A DNA stretch of 64,000 nt, from positions 1 to 64,000 of the forward strand of contig CAKSAP010000004.1 in assembly GCA_934436505.1 (NCBI GenBank), written 5' to 3'. Within the stretch, counting starts at the first letter, position 1; each line of letters opens with the position of its first letter. The stretch is from an uncultured Eubacteriales bacterium. Lineage in GTDB: Bacteria > Bacillota > Clostridia > Oscillospirales > Acutalibacteraceae. A program made the position numbers and the translations under genes. Below, in pieces: positions 23,171 to 34,312 of the stretch. The notes under the pieces were generated by a model that saw only the letters and a program-made list of their open reading frames with translations, was not told the DNA's origin and did not search any database.

Positions 23171-23955
23171 TCCCCCTTAATTATTTCGGATGTTTTACGG
23201 CAAATCCACTCGCCCCACTGCGCATAATACTTTGCAAGCAAATGAGCGTTGTCCTGCGTTTTGTCGGCTGATAAATTTCCGTCAGCATCATCAAAAACGG
23301 GATTTGCGTCTATATAATATACCTTCTTGCCGTCGGCAAGCTTTGAAAGCTCGGAATTAAGCTTGTTGATAGCGGTGTTGTTGATTACCTTATCAGAGTC
23401 CGAACGGCTTTTTGAAACGTGCAAATTCGCCTGAACAATAATTGTCGCATTCGGCTGCTTCTCTTTTATAAAGTTGATAAGCTCGCCGTATTTCGACGTA
23501 ATGCTGTCAAAGCTGTATCCAAGCTCGTTAATGCCGAGCATTAGATATATTTTATCGTATTTTTTATTAGACAGCAACTCATTTAATGTAACTTTTCCAA
23601 CCTTCGGCACAGAAATTCTGTCTTTTTGAGCATTGAACACGCTCATACCTACGGTTGCGAAAAAATCTGCGTTATCAAGTCCCGCATATTCCCTAAGTCC
23701 GACCGTTCGTGAATCGCCGATAAACAACGCCTTTGACAAAGCATCGGGATTTACAGGCTGCTGCGACGGCTCGGAGGTGCTCGGTGCCGTAGTAGGCTCT
23801 GCGGTAGTGCTTTCGGTCTGTGATACGGTTACGGGTTGAGTGTCGGGTGCTGTGTTATCTTCTTTTTTACCCGAACAGCCGTGAAGCGAAAACACAGCGG
23901 TTACGGTAACAGCTAAAATTAAAAGTGCTAAAGTTATAAAATTCGATTTTCTCAT
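23167..23955 (-). CDS. Surface SGNH/GDSL-type hydrolase or O-acetyltransferase (PatB/AlgJ-like role)
   Basis: Exported protein of 262 residues. The N-terminal hydrophobic segment ends LHGC, a marginal lipobox (Cys27), followed by a Thr/Ser/Pro-rich linker (about 33-68). The SGNH fold then shows block I FIGDSRTVGL (near residue 78), block III LGINELGY (near 142) and a late DNAHL motif with the catalytic His. It is 12 bp downstream of an MBOAT gene, the pairing seen in PatA/PatB and AlgI/AlgJ systems, so transfer or removal of acetyl groups on peptidoglycan or another wall polymer is inferred. Confidence 0.82.
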   Translation of the reverse strand: MRKSNFITLALLILAVTVTAVFSLHGCSGKKEDNTAPDTQPVTVSQTESTTAEPTTAPSTSEPSQQPVNPDALSKALFIGDSRTVGLREYAGLDNADFFATVGMSVFNAQKDRISVPKVGKVTLNELLSNKKYDKIYLMLGINELGYSFDSITSKYGELINFIKEKQPNATIIVQANLHVSKSRSDSDKVINNTAINKLNSELSKLADGKKVYYIDANPVFDDADGNLSADKTQDNAHLLAKYYAQWGEWICRKTSEIIKGE

Positions 23956-23967
23956 TTTGCAGTCTCC

Positions 23968-25362
23968 TTAAAATCTAAAATACAAAAACGGGTCGTCAAA
24001 ACCCTTATACATACAGTAAATACTTGCGGAAAATATCGCAAGCAGCAATATCGGAACAAGCACGCTGTTTCTTATGCGTTCGAGAAGCTTATACGGAAGC
24101 CTTGTTGAAAACAAAATCGAAGCGATAAAAAACGGATAATACTCTTTTAAGTATTTAAGATAATCATACTTAAATACCGACAAAGCCCCTGTGCCGAAGA
24201 ACGGGAAAAGCCTTGTAAACAAAACTCCGAGCTCTCTCATATCCGACACCGCAAACACCGCCCACGTAAGCGGAATAATCAAAATCATATAAATATGACC
24301 GATTGCAGGATGTGAATTGAGAAATTTACCCGTCAAGTATTTTTCCGTTGCTATCAACGAAAACAGGATAAAGCCCCACAGCAGAAAATTATATCCTGCG
24401 CCGTGCCATATTCCCGTTAAGAGCCAGACAAACAACAGGTTAAACAGATTTCTCGCCTTTGAGCATCTGTTTCCGCCAAGCGGAATGTAAACGTATTCTC
24501 TAAACCACGAGCCGAGGGTTATGTGCCACCGCCTCCAAAATTCCGTTACGGTAAGGCTCATATACGGATGGTCAAAGTTTTTCGGCAGCTTAAAGCCGAG
24601 CATTTTCCCGAGGCCTACCGCCATTAGCGAATACCCGAAAAAGTCAAAATATATTTGAAACGAATACGCAAACAGAGCCATCCACGCAAGCGGCGTCGAT
24701 ACGCTCTCAAAGCCGATTGCAAGCGTTTGCGACCAAAGCTTTCCGATTGGATTTGCAAGCAAAACCTTTAATCCCAAGCCGAATACGAACATTCCCAAGC
24801 CGCAGAGCACGGCAGAAGCGTTTATTTTTCTGCTTTTTAACGAGCTCTTGACCCGTGAATACGTTACAATAGGCCCAGCTATGAGCTGTTCAAACATTGC
24901 GATATAAACAGCATATCTCAAAACGCTTTTTTCAGCCTTTGTCTTTCCTCTGTAAACGTCCGCTATATATGATATGCCCTGAAACGTATAAAATGAAATT
25001 CCTATCGGAAGACCCAACGACGGTATTTCCGACAGCTTAGGGATAAACGGTGTAAGCTGCGAAAATACAAAGTCCGAATACTTGAACACGCTCAATGCTA
25101 TCAAATGGAACAGTATGCCCGAAACAAGTATCGCCTTTTTGTGTTTTTGATATTTTTCAATTCCTACGCCGACCTCAAAATCAACTATTATACTCAAAAC
25201 GAATAACGCAAAGTGATACGGCGTCTTTAATGTTCCGACAAGGTAAAAGCTGAGGCTGCCGATAAGCAACACGGCATTTTTCCACTTTTCGGGGACGATA
25301 TAATAGCAGGCGAAAAACACCGGCATAAATATTAAAACAAAATTAAGACTGCTGAAAACCAT
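23968..25362 (-). CDS. MBOAT-family membrane O-acyltransferase (PatA/AlgI/DltB type)
   Basis: Polytopic membrane protein of 464 residues with about 11 helices. Family motifs: GLPIGISFYTFQGISYIADVYRG (near residues 115-137), EFWRRWHITLGSWFREYVYIPLGGN (near 270-295), and LLTGIWHGAGYNFLLWG with the catalytic His (near 318). Such proteins pass acyl groups from the cytoplasm to outer polysaccharides. It is the first gene of an operon with an SGNH partner, SigV and RsiV. The neighbours DltA/C are absent, so D-alanylation is unlikely and O-acetylation more likely (inference). Confidence 0.88.
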   Translation of the reverse strand: MVFSSLNFVLIFMPVFFACYYIVPEKWKNAVLLIGSLSFYLVGTLKTPYHFALFVLSIIVDFEVGVGIEKYQKHKKAILVSGILFHLIALSVFKYSDFVFSQLTPFIPKLSEIPSLGLPIGISFYTFQGISYIADVYRGKTKAEKSVLRYAVYIAMFEQLIAGPIVTYSRVKSSLKSRKINASAVLCGLGMFVFGLGLKVLLANPIGKLWSQTLAIGFESVSTPLAWMALFAYSFQIYFDFFGYSLMAVGLGKMLGFKLPKNFDHPYMSLTVTEFWRRWHITLGSWFREYVYIPLGGNRCSKARNLFNLLFVWLLTGIWHGAGYNFLLWGFILFSLIATEKYLTGKFLNSHPAIGHIYMILIIPLTWAVFAVSDMRELGVLFTRLFPFFGTGALSVFKYDYLKYLKEYYPFFIASILFSTRLPYKLLERIRNSVLVPILLLAIFSASIYCMYKGFDDPFLYFRF

Positions 25363-25387
25363 AGCTTTTTTACCTCTCTGATATAAA

Positions 25388-25414
25388 GACGAAGCAAAGG
25401 CTAAAAAGGTGACA
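25388..25414 (-). promoter_or_regulatory. Candidate ECF (SigV) promoter of the MBOAT operon
   Basis: On the minus strand TGTCACC (25408-25414), 16 bp, CGTC (25388-25391). CGTC is the usual -10 of this ECF group; the -35 is only a partial match to TGAAAC/TGCAACC. No good sigma-A promoter is present in the 48 bp between the upstream terminator and the gene. Confidence 0.45.
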
Positions 25415-25420
25415 AAAAAT

Positions 25421-25448
25421 TCGGTGCAATCAAAAAAGATTACACCGA
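25421..25448 (-). terminator. Terminator after metallophosphoesterase gene
   Basis: Stem TCGGTGTAAT / ATTGCACCGA (one G-U pair) with ATTTTTTGTC on the minus strand; it also has a T run on the plus side. Confidence 0.8.
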
Positions 25449-25479
25449 GTTTTTTATTGATTATTTATTTGTTGATTAT

Positions 25480-27090
25480 TTATTCGTCAATTTTAATTTT
25501 CTTGCCGTATTTGATTTGGTTTACAATAAAGCCGACAAGAAGCACTAACGCCAACGGAATTAACAGAATTATAAGAAGCAGCACCGAAATAATAATTATC
25601 GGCAAGCCCTTTTTACTTTTAATTGTATGCTCGGGCTTTTCTTCCTCTGCAACCTCTCCCTGCTCGCCCTCGTCATAGAACGGCATAATCGGAAGCTCTG
25701 TTTCGTAAGCGTTTATTCCTCTGTTATGAATAAGCGGCTCGGCAAAATCATAAAGCGAGTCAACCTTTAACAGCTTTTTGAGGTTGATATGTAAAACCGA
25801 CAAAATCGAATCGAATATGCTTATAAGTCCCATTGCGATTTTGTACTGCGGTTGATCGGGATTATAGAGATTTTCTCCGCCGTAAAGATTTAATACCATG
25901 TCGATTATAAAATCAACTACGCTGTCATTCTTTATGTCGGCATAATCCTCTTTTTTAAGTCCCGTTTCTTTTTTAGTCCACTTGGCAACCGTGCCGATTG
26001 TAAGCTTATTGAGAAGCTTTGCGACAGGCTTTATAAGCCAACCGAATTTATAAACGACCTTTTTCTTAATGCTAATTGAGGTAACCATATTGGCAAAGGT
26101 TTCCGTGTCGCCTGCGGCGGCCTTAACCATATCCTTTACCATACCCGCAAGCTGATTTTTGAGATACTCCTGCATATCGCCCTGCATTTCAAAATCAGGC
26201 TTTTCGGTTATGAAATCCGTCGTCGTCTTAACACTTTTGCCGTCATCGTCAACAGTAACCGTTCTGATTGTACCCGGATAGCCTATCGGGGAAGCCGTTG
26301 CGATAGTATAAAATGTATTTCCTCTTTTCGAGGTTATTTTATCTATGCTGTGAATATGGGTGTGACCCGTGAGCATAAACTGCATACCGAGGTCGGCAAA
26401 CTGCTCTCGTCTTACGTCAAAATCGCCGAACATATCGTTTTTTCCGATAAGTCCGTAAATCGGAGACGGCGCTATTAACGGGTGATGGGTCATAGCAAGC
26501 ACAAACTCGCCGTTTGCCCTCGCCTTTTCAACCTCTGACCTTATCCACTCAAAGCAATCGTCGGAAACGCCGCTTTTGCCCGATAAATTCCTATCGTCAT
26601 TTATCGCAAGCAGTCTGTAGCCGTCTTGAAGCTTCACGGAATACGACATACTCTGCCTGTGCACGCTGTCCGCCTGATCGGGACCGAACTCACGGTACAT
26701 ATCGTATAAATCCTCACGTCTTGCGGCAGGAATATCGACCTTTTCATCATTTCTGTAAGCATAGGTCTTTCCGTCGTCCTTAAAATCATGCGTCGCCGTT
26801 AAAACGAATACTCTTTTGCCCGATTTTTTAAGGTCACGGAGCATCTCGATAAATTCCTTATGCGAGTCAAAGTCGCCGTTAGACGTCGTGTCACCCGAAA
26901 GCAACACGATGTCCGTGCGATTGTCTTTTTTTATCTGCTCAAAGGCAGCTTTAAGCACTTCTTCCGCCCTTTCAAGCAAAAGCTGACTTTTTGAGTTGCC
27001 CTTTTCGTAAGCCTTGCCGTCTGTTCCGAGCTTCTTCGAGTAATAATGCGTATCGGTAATAACCGTAACCGTCAAAGGTTGTTTTGCCAT
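25480..27090 (-). CDS. Calcineurin-like metallophosphoesterase with C-terminal membrane anchor
   Basis: Phosphoesterase of 536 residues. The dimetal core is visible in order: ITDTHYYS near residue 12, LLSGDTTSNGD near residue 64, ATHDF in place of GNHD near residue 100, TTHHPL-type AMTHHPL near residue 200 and LTGHTHIHS near residue 240. A long alpha-rich region follows (about 290-470), then an acidic linker and one or two transmembrane segments at the very end (about 494-525), finishing with KYGKKIKIDE. No signal peptide is present, so the enzyme domain is probably cytoplasmic and tail-anchored. The substrate is unknown. It is monocistronic, downstream of thrS. Confidence 0.85.
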   Translation of the reverse strand: MAKQPLTVTVITDTHYYSKKLGTDGKAYEKGNSKSQLLLERAEEVLKAAFEQIKKDNRTDIVLLSGDTTSNGDFDSHKEFIEMLRDLKKSGKRVFVLTATHDFKDDGKTYAYRNDEKVDIPAARREDLYDMYREFGPDQADSVHRQSMSYSVKLQDGYRLLAINDDRNLSGKSGVSDDCFEWIRSEVEKARANGEFVLAMTHHPLIAPSPIYGLIGKNDMFGDFDVRREQFADLGMQFMLTGHTHIHSIDKITSKRGNTFYTIATASPIGYPGTIRTVTVDDDGKSVKTTTDFITEKPDFEMQGDMQEYLKNQLAGMVKDMVKAAAGDTETFANMVTSISIKKKVVYKFGWLIKPVAKLLNKLTIGTVAKWTKKETGLKKEDYADIKNDSVVDFIIDMVLNLYGGENLYNPDQPQYKIAMGLISIFDSILSVLHINLKKLLKVDSLYDFAEPLIHNRGINAYETELPIMPFYDEGEQGEVAEEEKPEHTIKSKKGLPIIIISVLLLIILLIPLALVLLVGFIVNQIKYGKKIKIDE

Positions 27091-27111
27091 ATATCTACCA
27101 CTCTTTCATTA

Positions 27112-29058
27112 TCAGTTTATAGCCTTAGTTGCGATTTCATCATTAAGTTTTGCGATAATATCGGAAAGAGCCATTGAGCCGATGTCGCCCTCGCCTCTTT
27201 TTCTGACCGAAACAGTCTTTTCTTCGACTTCCTTATCGCCGACAACGAACATATAGTTAATCTTCTGAAGCTGCGCCTCACGGATTTTATAGCCTATCTT
27301 TTCGCTTCTGTCGTCAACCTCAACTCTCATACCGTACTTTTCAAGCTCTGACTTAATCTCATATGCTCTCTCGTGATGACGGTCTGCAATGGGAAGAATT
27401 TTAACCTGAACGGGAGAGAGCCAAAGCGGAAACGCACCTGCATATTTTTCAATAAGAAGCGCAAGAGTTCTCTCATAGCAGCCGATTGACGTTCTGTGAA
27501 TGATATAGGGATTTTTCTTTGTGCCGTCTGCGTCCGTATATTCCATACCGAACTTCTCAGCGAGCATCTGGTCAATCTGAATTGTGATAAGAGTATCCTC
27601 TTTGCCGTGAACGTTCTTAATCTGAATATCAAGCTTCGGACCGTAGAAAGCCGCTTCGCCTATACCGATTTTATAGGGGATTTCAAGGTGCTTAAGAATT
27701 TTCTCCATAACGCCCTGAGCCTCATCCCACTGCTCCTGAGTACCGATATACTTTTCCTTGTCGTTCGGGTCCCACTGTGAAAATCTGTATGAAACATCCT
27801 CATAAAGACCGAGTGTTTTAAGCATATATATCGCAAGCTCAAGGCAGCCCTTGAACTCACTTTCAAGCTGATCGGGACGGCACATAAGGTGTCCCTCTGA
27901 AATTGTGAACTGACGAACACGGATAAGTCCGTGCATCTCGCCCGAAGCCTCGTTTCTGAAAAGCGTAGAAGTCTCATTGTAACGAAGCGGTAAATCACGA
28001 TAGCTTCTTGCCCTGTTAAGATATGCCTGATACTGGAACGGGCAGGTCATAGGACGGAGTGCAAAGCATTCCTTTGTATCGTCTGTCGGATCGCCCAAAA
28101 CGAACATACCGTCAAGATAGTGATCCCAATGTCCCGAGATTTTATAAAGGTCGCTCTTTGCCATAAACGGCGTTTTGGTAAGAAGCCAGCCTCTCTTCTG
28201 CTCCTCGTCCTCAACAAAACGCTGAAGAAGCTGAATTATTCTTGCGCCCTTCGGAAGCATAATCGGAAGTCCCTGACCGATAACATCACTTGTTGTAAAC
28301 AGCTCAAGCTCTCTGCCGAGCTTGTTATGGTCTCTCTTTTTAGCCTCTTCAATGCGAGCCAAATGCTCTTCGAGTTCAGCCGCTTTCGGGAACGCAACGC
28401 CGTAGATACGCTGAAGCATCTTGTTTTTCTCGTCGCCTCTCCAATAAGCGCCTGTGCAGGAAGTAAGCTTAAACGCCTTAACGCTGCCCGTTGACATAAT
28501 GTGCGGACCTGCGCAAAGCTCGTTGAATTCGCCCTGCTTGTAGAAGGTTATATTCTCGCCCTTTGCTGCGTGTTCTTTGATAAGTTCAACCTTGTAAATC
28601 TCGCCGTTGTCCTCAAAGTATTTGAGAGCCTCATCGGGAGTCATCTCATACCTTTCAAGCGGCAAATTCTCTTTTACGATTTTCTTCATTTCAGCTTCGA
28701 TTTTCTCAAGAATTTCAGGTGTGAAATTAACCTCAGAATCAAAATCATAATAGAAGCCGTTGTCAATAGCCGGACCTATTGCAAGCTTTGTATTTGGATA
28801 AAGGCGTTTAACAGCCTGTGCAAGAATGTGCGAGGCCGTGTGCCAAAAAGTCTTTTTACCGTCTAAATCGTCGCCGAAGGTAACGATTTCAAGCTCGCAA
28901 TCCTCCGTTACGGGAGTTCGCAGGTCACAATATTCTCCGTTAATTCTGCCGCCGAGAGCCGCCTTGTAGAGTCCCATACCGATACTCTTTGCGATTTCAG
29001 CAACAGTGATGCCGCTTTCAAACTCCTTGACATCGTCTCTTAAAGTTACTTTAATCAT
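27112..29058 (-). CDS. thrS: Threonyl-tRNA synthetase
   Basis: Charges tRNA-Thr. It is 648 residues from the chosen start. It has an N-terminal TGS domain (1-60), the editing domain with HTASHILAQAV and the Zn-type cysteine/His residues near ELCAGPHI, class II motif 2 around TSTLFRNEASGEMHGLIRVRQFT, the Zn-binding Cys in LRPMTCPFQYQ, motif 3 near HRTSIGCYERTLALLIE, and a C-terminal anticodon-binding domain. The start is ATG 29058, preceded by AAAGGAG; the frame extends 32 codons further into the T-box leader but those are not coding. It is controlled by the T-box upstream. Confidence 0.97.
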   Translation of the reverse strand: MIKVTLRDDVKEFESGITVAEIAKSIGMGLYKAALGGRINGEYCDLRTPVTEDCELEIVTFGDDLDGKKTFWHTASHILAQAVKRLYPNTKLAIGPAIDNGFYYDFDSEVNFTPEILEKIEAEMKKIVKENLPLERYEMTPDEALKYFEDNGEIYKVELIKEHAAKGENITFYKQGEFNELCAGPHIMSTGSVKAFKLTSCTGAYWRGDEKNKMLQRIYGVAFPKAAELEEHLARIEEAKKRDHNKLGRELELFTTSDVIGQGLPIMLPKGARIIQLLQRFVEDEEQKRGWLLTKTPFMAKSDLYKISGHWDHYLDGMFVLGDPTDDTKECFALRPMTCPFQYQAYLNRARSYRDLPLRYNETSTLFRNEASGEMHGLIRVRQFTISEGHLMCRPDQLESEFKGCLELAIYMLKTLGLYEDVSYRFSQWDPNDKEKYIGTQEQWDEAQGVMEKILKHLEIPYKIGIGEAAFYGPKLDIQIKNVHGKEDTLITIQIDQMLAEKFGMEYTDADGTKKNPYIIHRTSIGCYERTLALLIEKYAGAFPLWLSPVQVKILPIADRHHERAYEIKSELEKYGMRVEVDDRSEKIGYKIREAQLQKINYMFVVGDKEVEEKTVSVRKRGEGDIGSMALSDIIAKLNDEIATKAIN

Positions 29059-29084
29059 ACATATTTCTCCTTTCAAAAAGAAAA

Positions 29085-29335
29085 AGCACCTCATCCCAAA
29101 TATTATGGGATGAAATGCTCTAAATAACATTCCACGGTTCCACCCGTATTGCAAGGCAAATGCCTTACCGCTCTGTGCGACCTTAACGCAGTCATACGGA
29201 ACGGCTTAATCAACGCTTTCGCCGTTCGCTCGGGAGTGGTATCCGACCGTGCCGTCCGATTTCGTTTCAGCCATGCGAAACCTCTCTTTGCTCGGGCATC
29301 GGTTTTCATTCTCCGTCAACGCTTTGCTTTTGTTA
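29085..29335 (-). promoter_or_regulatory. T-box leader of thrS
   Basis: Transcribed leader of about 250 nt. The T-box core GGGTGGAACCGTGGA is at 29131-29145 (minus). Downstream is the terminator, a 14-bp stem (29085-29098 with 29106-29119) and a TTTTTCTTTTT tail. Stem I sequence lies near 29210-29330; ACC in GGATACCACTCCC (about 29238) is a plausible threonine specifier. Uncharged tRNA-Thr should favour the antiterminator. Confidence 0.92.
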
Positions 29336-29341
29336 CATTAT

Positions 29342-29369
29342 ATTATACATTTTATGCGTCGCTTGTCAA
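29342..29369 (-). promoter_or_regulatory. Promoter of thrS T-box transcript
   Basis: TTGACA (29364-29369), 16 bp, TATAAT (29342-29347) on the minus strand. Confidence 0.82.
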
Positions 29370-29441
29370 GAAATGTTTTTATTATTTTTTTCAATTCAAA
29401 AACGCTTAACAAATTATTTACAAATTTTTACGCATAAATCA

Positions 29442-29470
29442 TTGACAAATGAGGAAAATAACGTTAAAAT
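29442..29470 (+). promoter_or_regulatory. Promoter of hrcA-grpE-dnaK-dnaJ
   Basis: TTGACA (29442-29447), 17 bp, TAAAAT (29465-29470); the CIRCE element begins 8 bp further on, at the start of the transcript. Confidence 0.85.
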
Positions 29471-29478
29471 TAACACTG

Positions 29479-29505
29479 TTAGCACTCAAAGATAAAGAGT
29501 GCTAA
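29479..29505 (+). promoter_or_regulatory. CIRCE operator (HrcA binding site)
   Basis: Exact consensus inverted repeat TTAGCACTC - 9 nt - GAGTGCTAA. HrcA binds it to repress the heat-shock operon until GroEL becomes limiting. Confidence 0.97.
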
Positions 29506-29542
29506 CGAGTGCCAAAGCAATCAGCGGTCAGGTGGTGATAAA

Positions 29543-30574
29543 ATGGAAATGACCGAAAGAAAAGAAAAAATACTTGCGGCGGTTGTCGAAAAGTACATTC
29601 AGACGGGCGAGCCGATAGGCTCAAAGGCTCTTGTCGATTCACTCGGACTTTCCGTTTCGTCCGCAACCGTAAGGAATGAGATGGCAGACCTGAGCGATAT
29701 GGGTTATCTCGAACAGCCCCACACCTCGGCAGGTCGTATCCCGTCCAATCAGGGCTACAGGTACTATGTTGAGCATCTTATGACAACCTGCGATATGTCC
29801 CCGAGCGAGAAAAGCATCATAAGCTCCAAGCTTCGTGAGTCCTCGGGCGAGCCGCAGTCGGTGCTTGAAAAGGCAAACAACATTCTTGCAGACCTCACAC
29901 ATTGCACGGCGGTTTCCACAACCCCGTCGGAGGCGCAGGCGGTCGTTAAAAGAATTGAGCTTGTCCCGATCGGAACGAGAACGGCTATGGTCGTTATGCT
30001 CACAACAACGGGAATGTTAAAAACGAGGGTTTGCCGTACAGACAAGGAAATTACTATTGATATTGCCGAGAATTTCTACAATATAGCAAAGCAGTATTTT
30101 ATCGGAAAGCCGGCTTCGGATATTACAATTCCGAGAATACAGACTTTAGCGTTGTCTCTCGGCGAAAAAGCTCTTACAATGACTCCCCTGCTTGTTGCGT
30201 TGTGCGACTTAGCGGAGATGTCGGAGAGGACGGAGCTTCTTTTGGAGGGTCAGTCAAATCTTCTCGGTCACAAGGAGCTTGAAACAAACGCTTTTGAGCT
30301 TATGGAGTTTTTGAGAAGAGCCGAGCCGCTTAACAGGATTTTTTCACAGAGAACGTCAAACGACAGTCCGAGCGTTCTCATAGGCAAGGAAAATCTTTTC
30401 AGAGAGCTTCAAAACTCGACTGTGATTTTCTCAAAGTATTCAATAGGCGGTCACGAAAGCGGAACGCTTGGAATTATCGGCCCCACAAGAGTTGATTATG
30501 CACGGCTTATACCGAGCATTAAATATTTAACAGATGTTGTCGGAATAATTCTTTCAGACAATATGGAGGATTAA
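29543..30574 (+). CDS. hrcA: Heat-inducible transcription repressor HrcA
   Basis: Represses class I heat-shock genes through CIRCE. It is 343 residues, the usual length. The N-terminal winged helix (MTERKEKILAAVVEKYIQTG, SSATVRNEMADL) precedes the GYLEQPHTSAGRIPSNQGYRYYV signature near residues 54-75. A GAF-like middle domain follows, and near the C terminus are LIGKENLFRELQNSTVI and GTLGIIGPTRVDYARLIP. It is the first gene of its own CIRCE-controlled operon. The ribosome binding site is AGGTGGTGA. Confidence 0.97.
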   Translation: MEMTERKEKILAAVVEKYIQTGEPIGSKALVDSLGLSVSSATVRNEMADLSDMGYLEQPHTSAGRIPSNQGYRYYVEHLMTTCDMSPSEKSIISSKLRESSGEPQSVLEKANNILADLTHCTAVSTTPSEAQAVVKRIELVPIGTRTAMVVMLTTTGMLKTRVCRTDKEITIDIAENFYNIAKQYFIGKPASDITIPRIQTLALSLGEKALTMTPLLVALCDLAEMSERTELLLEGQSNLLGHKELETNAFELMEFLRRAEPLNRIFSQRTSNDSPSVLIGKENLFRELQNSTVIFSKYSIGGHESGTLGIIGPTRVDYARLIPSIKYLTDVVGIILSDNMED

Positions 30575-30578
30575 CATA

Positions 30579-31100
30579 ATGGCAAAAAAAGACACAAAGA
30601 AGCAGGACCAAGTGCTTGACGAAGGCATAGAGGTTGAGGTTGAAAAGAATAAAGAGCCAAGCGAAACGGAAGCTCTTCAAGCTCAGCTCAACGAAGCCAA
30701 CGAAAAGTTCTTGCGTACACTTGCGGAGTATGACAATTACCGTAAACGCTCGATAAAAGAAAAAGAGCAGGCTTACGGCGACAGCAAGGCGGCTGTTTTG
30801 ACAGAGCTTCTCCCCGTGCTTGACAACTTTGAAAGGGCGGCAAGCAATAAGGAGGCTTCGCTTGAGGATTATCAAAAGGGAATTGATATGATTTTTAATC
30901 AGTTCAACGATATTCTCAAAAAAACAGGCGTTGAAGCGTTCGGAGAAAAGGGCGATGAGTTTGACCCGAACATTCACTCGGCGGTTATGCACATAGACGA
31001 CGAGAATGAAAAGGAAAATGTTATAGTTGACGTTTTCTCAAAGGGCTATAAGCTCGGCGACAGAGTTCTCCGTGCAGCAGTAGTTAAGGTAGCAAATTAA
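30579..31100 (+). CDS. grpE: Nucleotide exchange factor GrpE
   Basis: Releases ADP from DnaK. It is 173 residues. An acidic, low-complexity N terminus and long coiled-coil helix (about 25-90, with RTLAEYDNYRKRSIKEKEQA) lead into the beta-wing domain, which contains GVEAFGEKGDEFDPNIHSAVM and the end motif GYKLGDRVLRAAVVKVAN. It starts 4 bp after hrcA with a GGAGG site, as part of the heat-shock operon. Confidence 0.96.
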   Translation: MAKKDTKKQDQVLDEGIEVEVEKNKEPSETEALQAQLNEANEKFLRTLAEYDNYRKRSIKEKEQAYGDSKAAVLTELLPVLDNFERAASNKEASLEDYQKGIDMIFNQFNDILKKTGVEAFGEKGDEFDPNIHSAVMHIDDENEKENVIVDVFSKGYKLGDRVLRAAVVKVAN

Positions 31101-31113
31101 ATTTACTATATAA

Positions 31114-33003
<1,890 letters not shown>

Positions 33004-33015
33004 TTAAAATAAAAA

Positions 33016-33041
33016 ACGGGAGGAGCGTACACTTCTCCCGT
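33016..33041 (+). promoter_or_regulatory. Hairpin between dnaK and dnaJ
   Basis: Stem ACGGGAG / CTCCCGT with a 12-nt loop and only a weak T tract after it. It probably acts as an attenuator or 3'-end stabiliser lowering dnaJ relative to dnaK (inference). Confidence 0.6.
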
Positions 33042-33066
33042 ATCCCCATTATTTCGGAGATAGAAT

Positions 33067-34218
33067 ATGGCTGATAAAAGAGATTATTACGAAGTCCTCG
33101 GCGTTGACAGAAACGCTACGGAGGACGAAATTAAAAAAGCATACAGACAGACTGCCAAGAAGTACCACCCCGACCTTCATCCCGGCGACAAGGAAGCCGA
33201 GGAGAAGTTTAAGGAGGCTAACGAGGCTTATGAGGTTCTCTCTGATGCCGACAAAAAAGCCCGTTACGACCAATTCGGTCACGCAGGGGTTGACCCCAAC
33301 TACGGCGCAGGTCAAGGCGGCTACGGCGGAGGCTTTAACGGTATGGACTTTGACCTCGGAGATATTCTCGGAAGTATGTTCGGAGGCGGTTTCGGCGGCT
33401 TCGGCGGAGGTCGTGCAAACCCCAATGCTCCGCAGAGAGGCTCGGACACGCAGGCAAGCGTTACAATTTCGTTTGAAGAGGCTGCAAAGGGCTGTAAGCG
33501 TACCGTCGATACAATGAAAATCGACGTCTGCGACGAATGTCACGGAAGCGGTGCAGCACCCGGAACATCCCCGAAAACCTGCCCCGAATGTCACGGCAAG
33601 GGTCAGGTTACCTCGCAGCAGAGAACTCCTTTCGGTGTTATTCAAACTCAAAAGGCTTGCTCACGCTGTAACGGCAAGGGTACTGTTATCGACAATCCCT
33701 GTAAAAAATGTCACGGCGCAGGCAGGATAAGAAAGCCGTCAACGATTGAAATCAGTATTCCGGCAGGTATCGACGACCGTCAGGTTATCAATGCAAGAGG
33801 ACAGGGCAACAAGGGCGTAAACGGAGGTCCGGCAGGCGATCTTCGAGTTGTCGTCAATGTTCGTCCGCACCCGATTTTCGAGCGTGAGGGCTACAATGTC
33901 TGGGTTGAAATGCACATAACATATCCCGAGGCGGCACTCGGCTGTGAGCTTGAAGTTCCGACGCTTGAGGGCAAGGTTAAATATCATGTACCGGCAGGCA
34001 CTCAGTCAGGTGACGTCTTTAAGCTTCGCAATAAGGGTATTCAGACCCTTAACGGCAGAGGCAAGGGCGACGAGCTTGTCAGAGTTATTGTTGACGTTCC
34101 GAAAGAGCTTAACGAAAAGCAAAGAGAGCTTCTCAAACAGCTTCAAAACGAGCTTACAGGAAATTCAAGCAGAATATCCGAGGAGAAAAAAGGCTTCTTC
34201 GGCAAGAAAAAGAAGTAA
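33067..34218 (+). CDS. dnaJ: Chaperone DnaJ (Hsp40)
   Basis: Co-chaperone that delivers substrates to DnaK. It is 383 residues. The J domain (1-70) carries the HPD motif (YHPDLH); a Gly/Phe-rich region follows (about 75-125). The zinc-finger domain has four CxxCxGxG repeats: [24 protein letters not shown] and CKKCHGAG (about 152-225). The C-terminal substrate-binding domain follows. It is the fourth gene of the heat-shock operon, with a CGGAGATAG ribosome binding site, and is followed by a terminator. Confidence 0.98.
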   Translation: MADKRDYYEVLGVDRNATEDEIKKAYRQTAKKYHPDLHPGDKEAEEKFKEANEAYEVLSDADKKARYDQFGHAGVDPNYGAGQGGYGGGFNGMDFDLGDILGSMFGGGFGGFGGGRANPNAPQRGSDTQASVTISFEEAAKGCKRTVDTMKIDVCDECHGSGAAPGTSPKTCPECHGKGQVTSQQRTPFGVIQTQKACSRCNGKGTVIDNPCKKCHGAGRIRKPSTIEISIPAGIDDRQVINARGQGNKGVNGGPAGDLRVVVNVRPHPIFEREGYNVWVEMHITYPEAALGCELEVPTLEGKVKYHVPAGTQSGDVFKLRNKGIQTLNGRGKGDELVRVIVDVPKELNEKQRELLKQLQNELTGNSSRISEEKKGFFGKKKK

Positions 34219-34229
34219 TATACAAAAAT

Positions 34230-34257
34230 AAAAGCAGATGGTAAATCATCTGCTTTT
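34230..34257 (+). terminator. Terminator of the heat-shock operon
   Basis: Stem AAAAGCAGATG / CATCTGCTTTT with a 6-nt loop followed by ATTTTTTG. Confidence 0.9.
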
Positions 34258-34312
34258 ATTTTTTGTAAAATTGTGATAGAATAAGAAAAAATCAAGCAAA
34301 AGGAACAACACT

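Noticed and set aside
23968..25362. DltB of a D-alanylation (dlt) operon
   Set aside because: The MBOAT fold fits, but dltA, dltC and dltD are absent; the partner is an SGNH protein with SigV/RsiV.
29059..29154. N-terminal extension of thrS by 32 codons
   Set aside because: It reads through the T-box antiterminator and terminator; ATG 29058 has its own AAAGGAG site.
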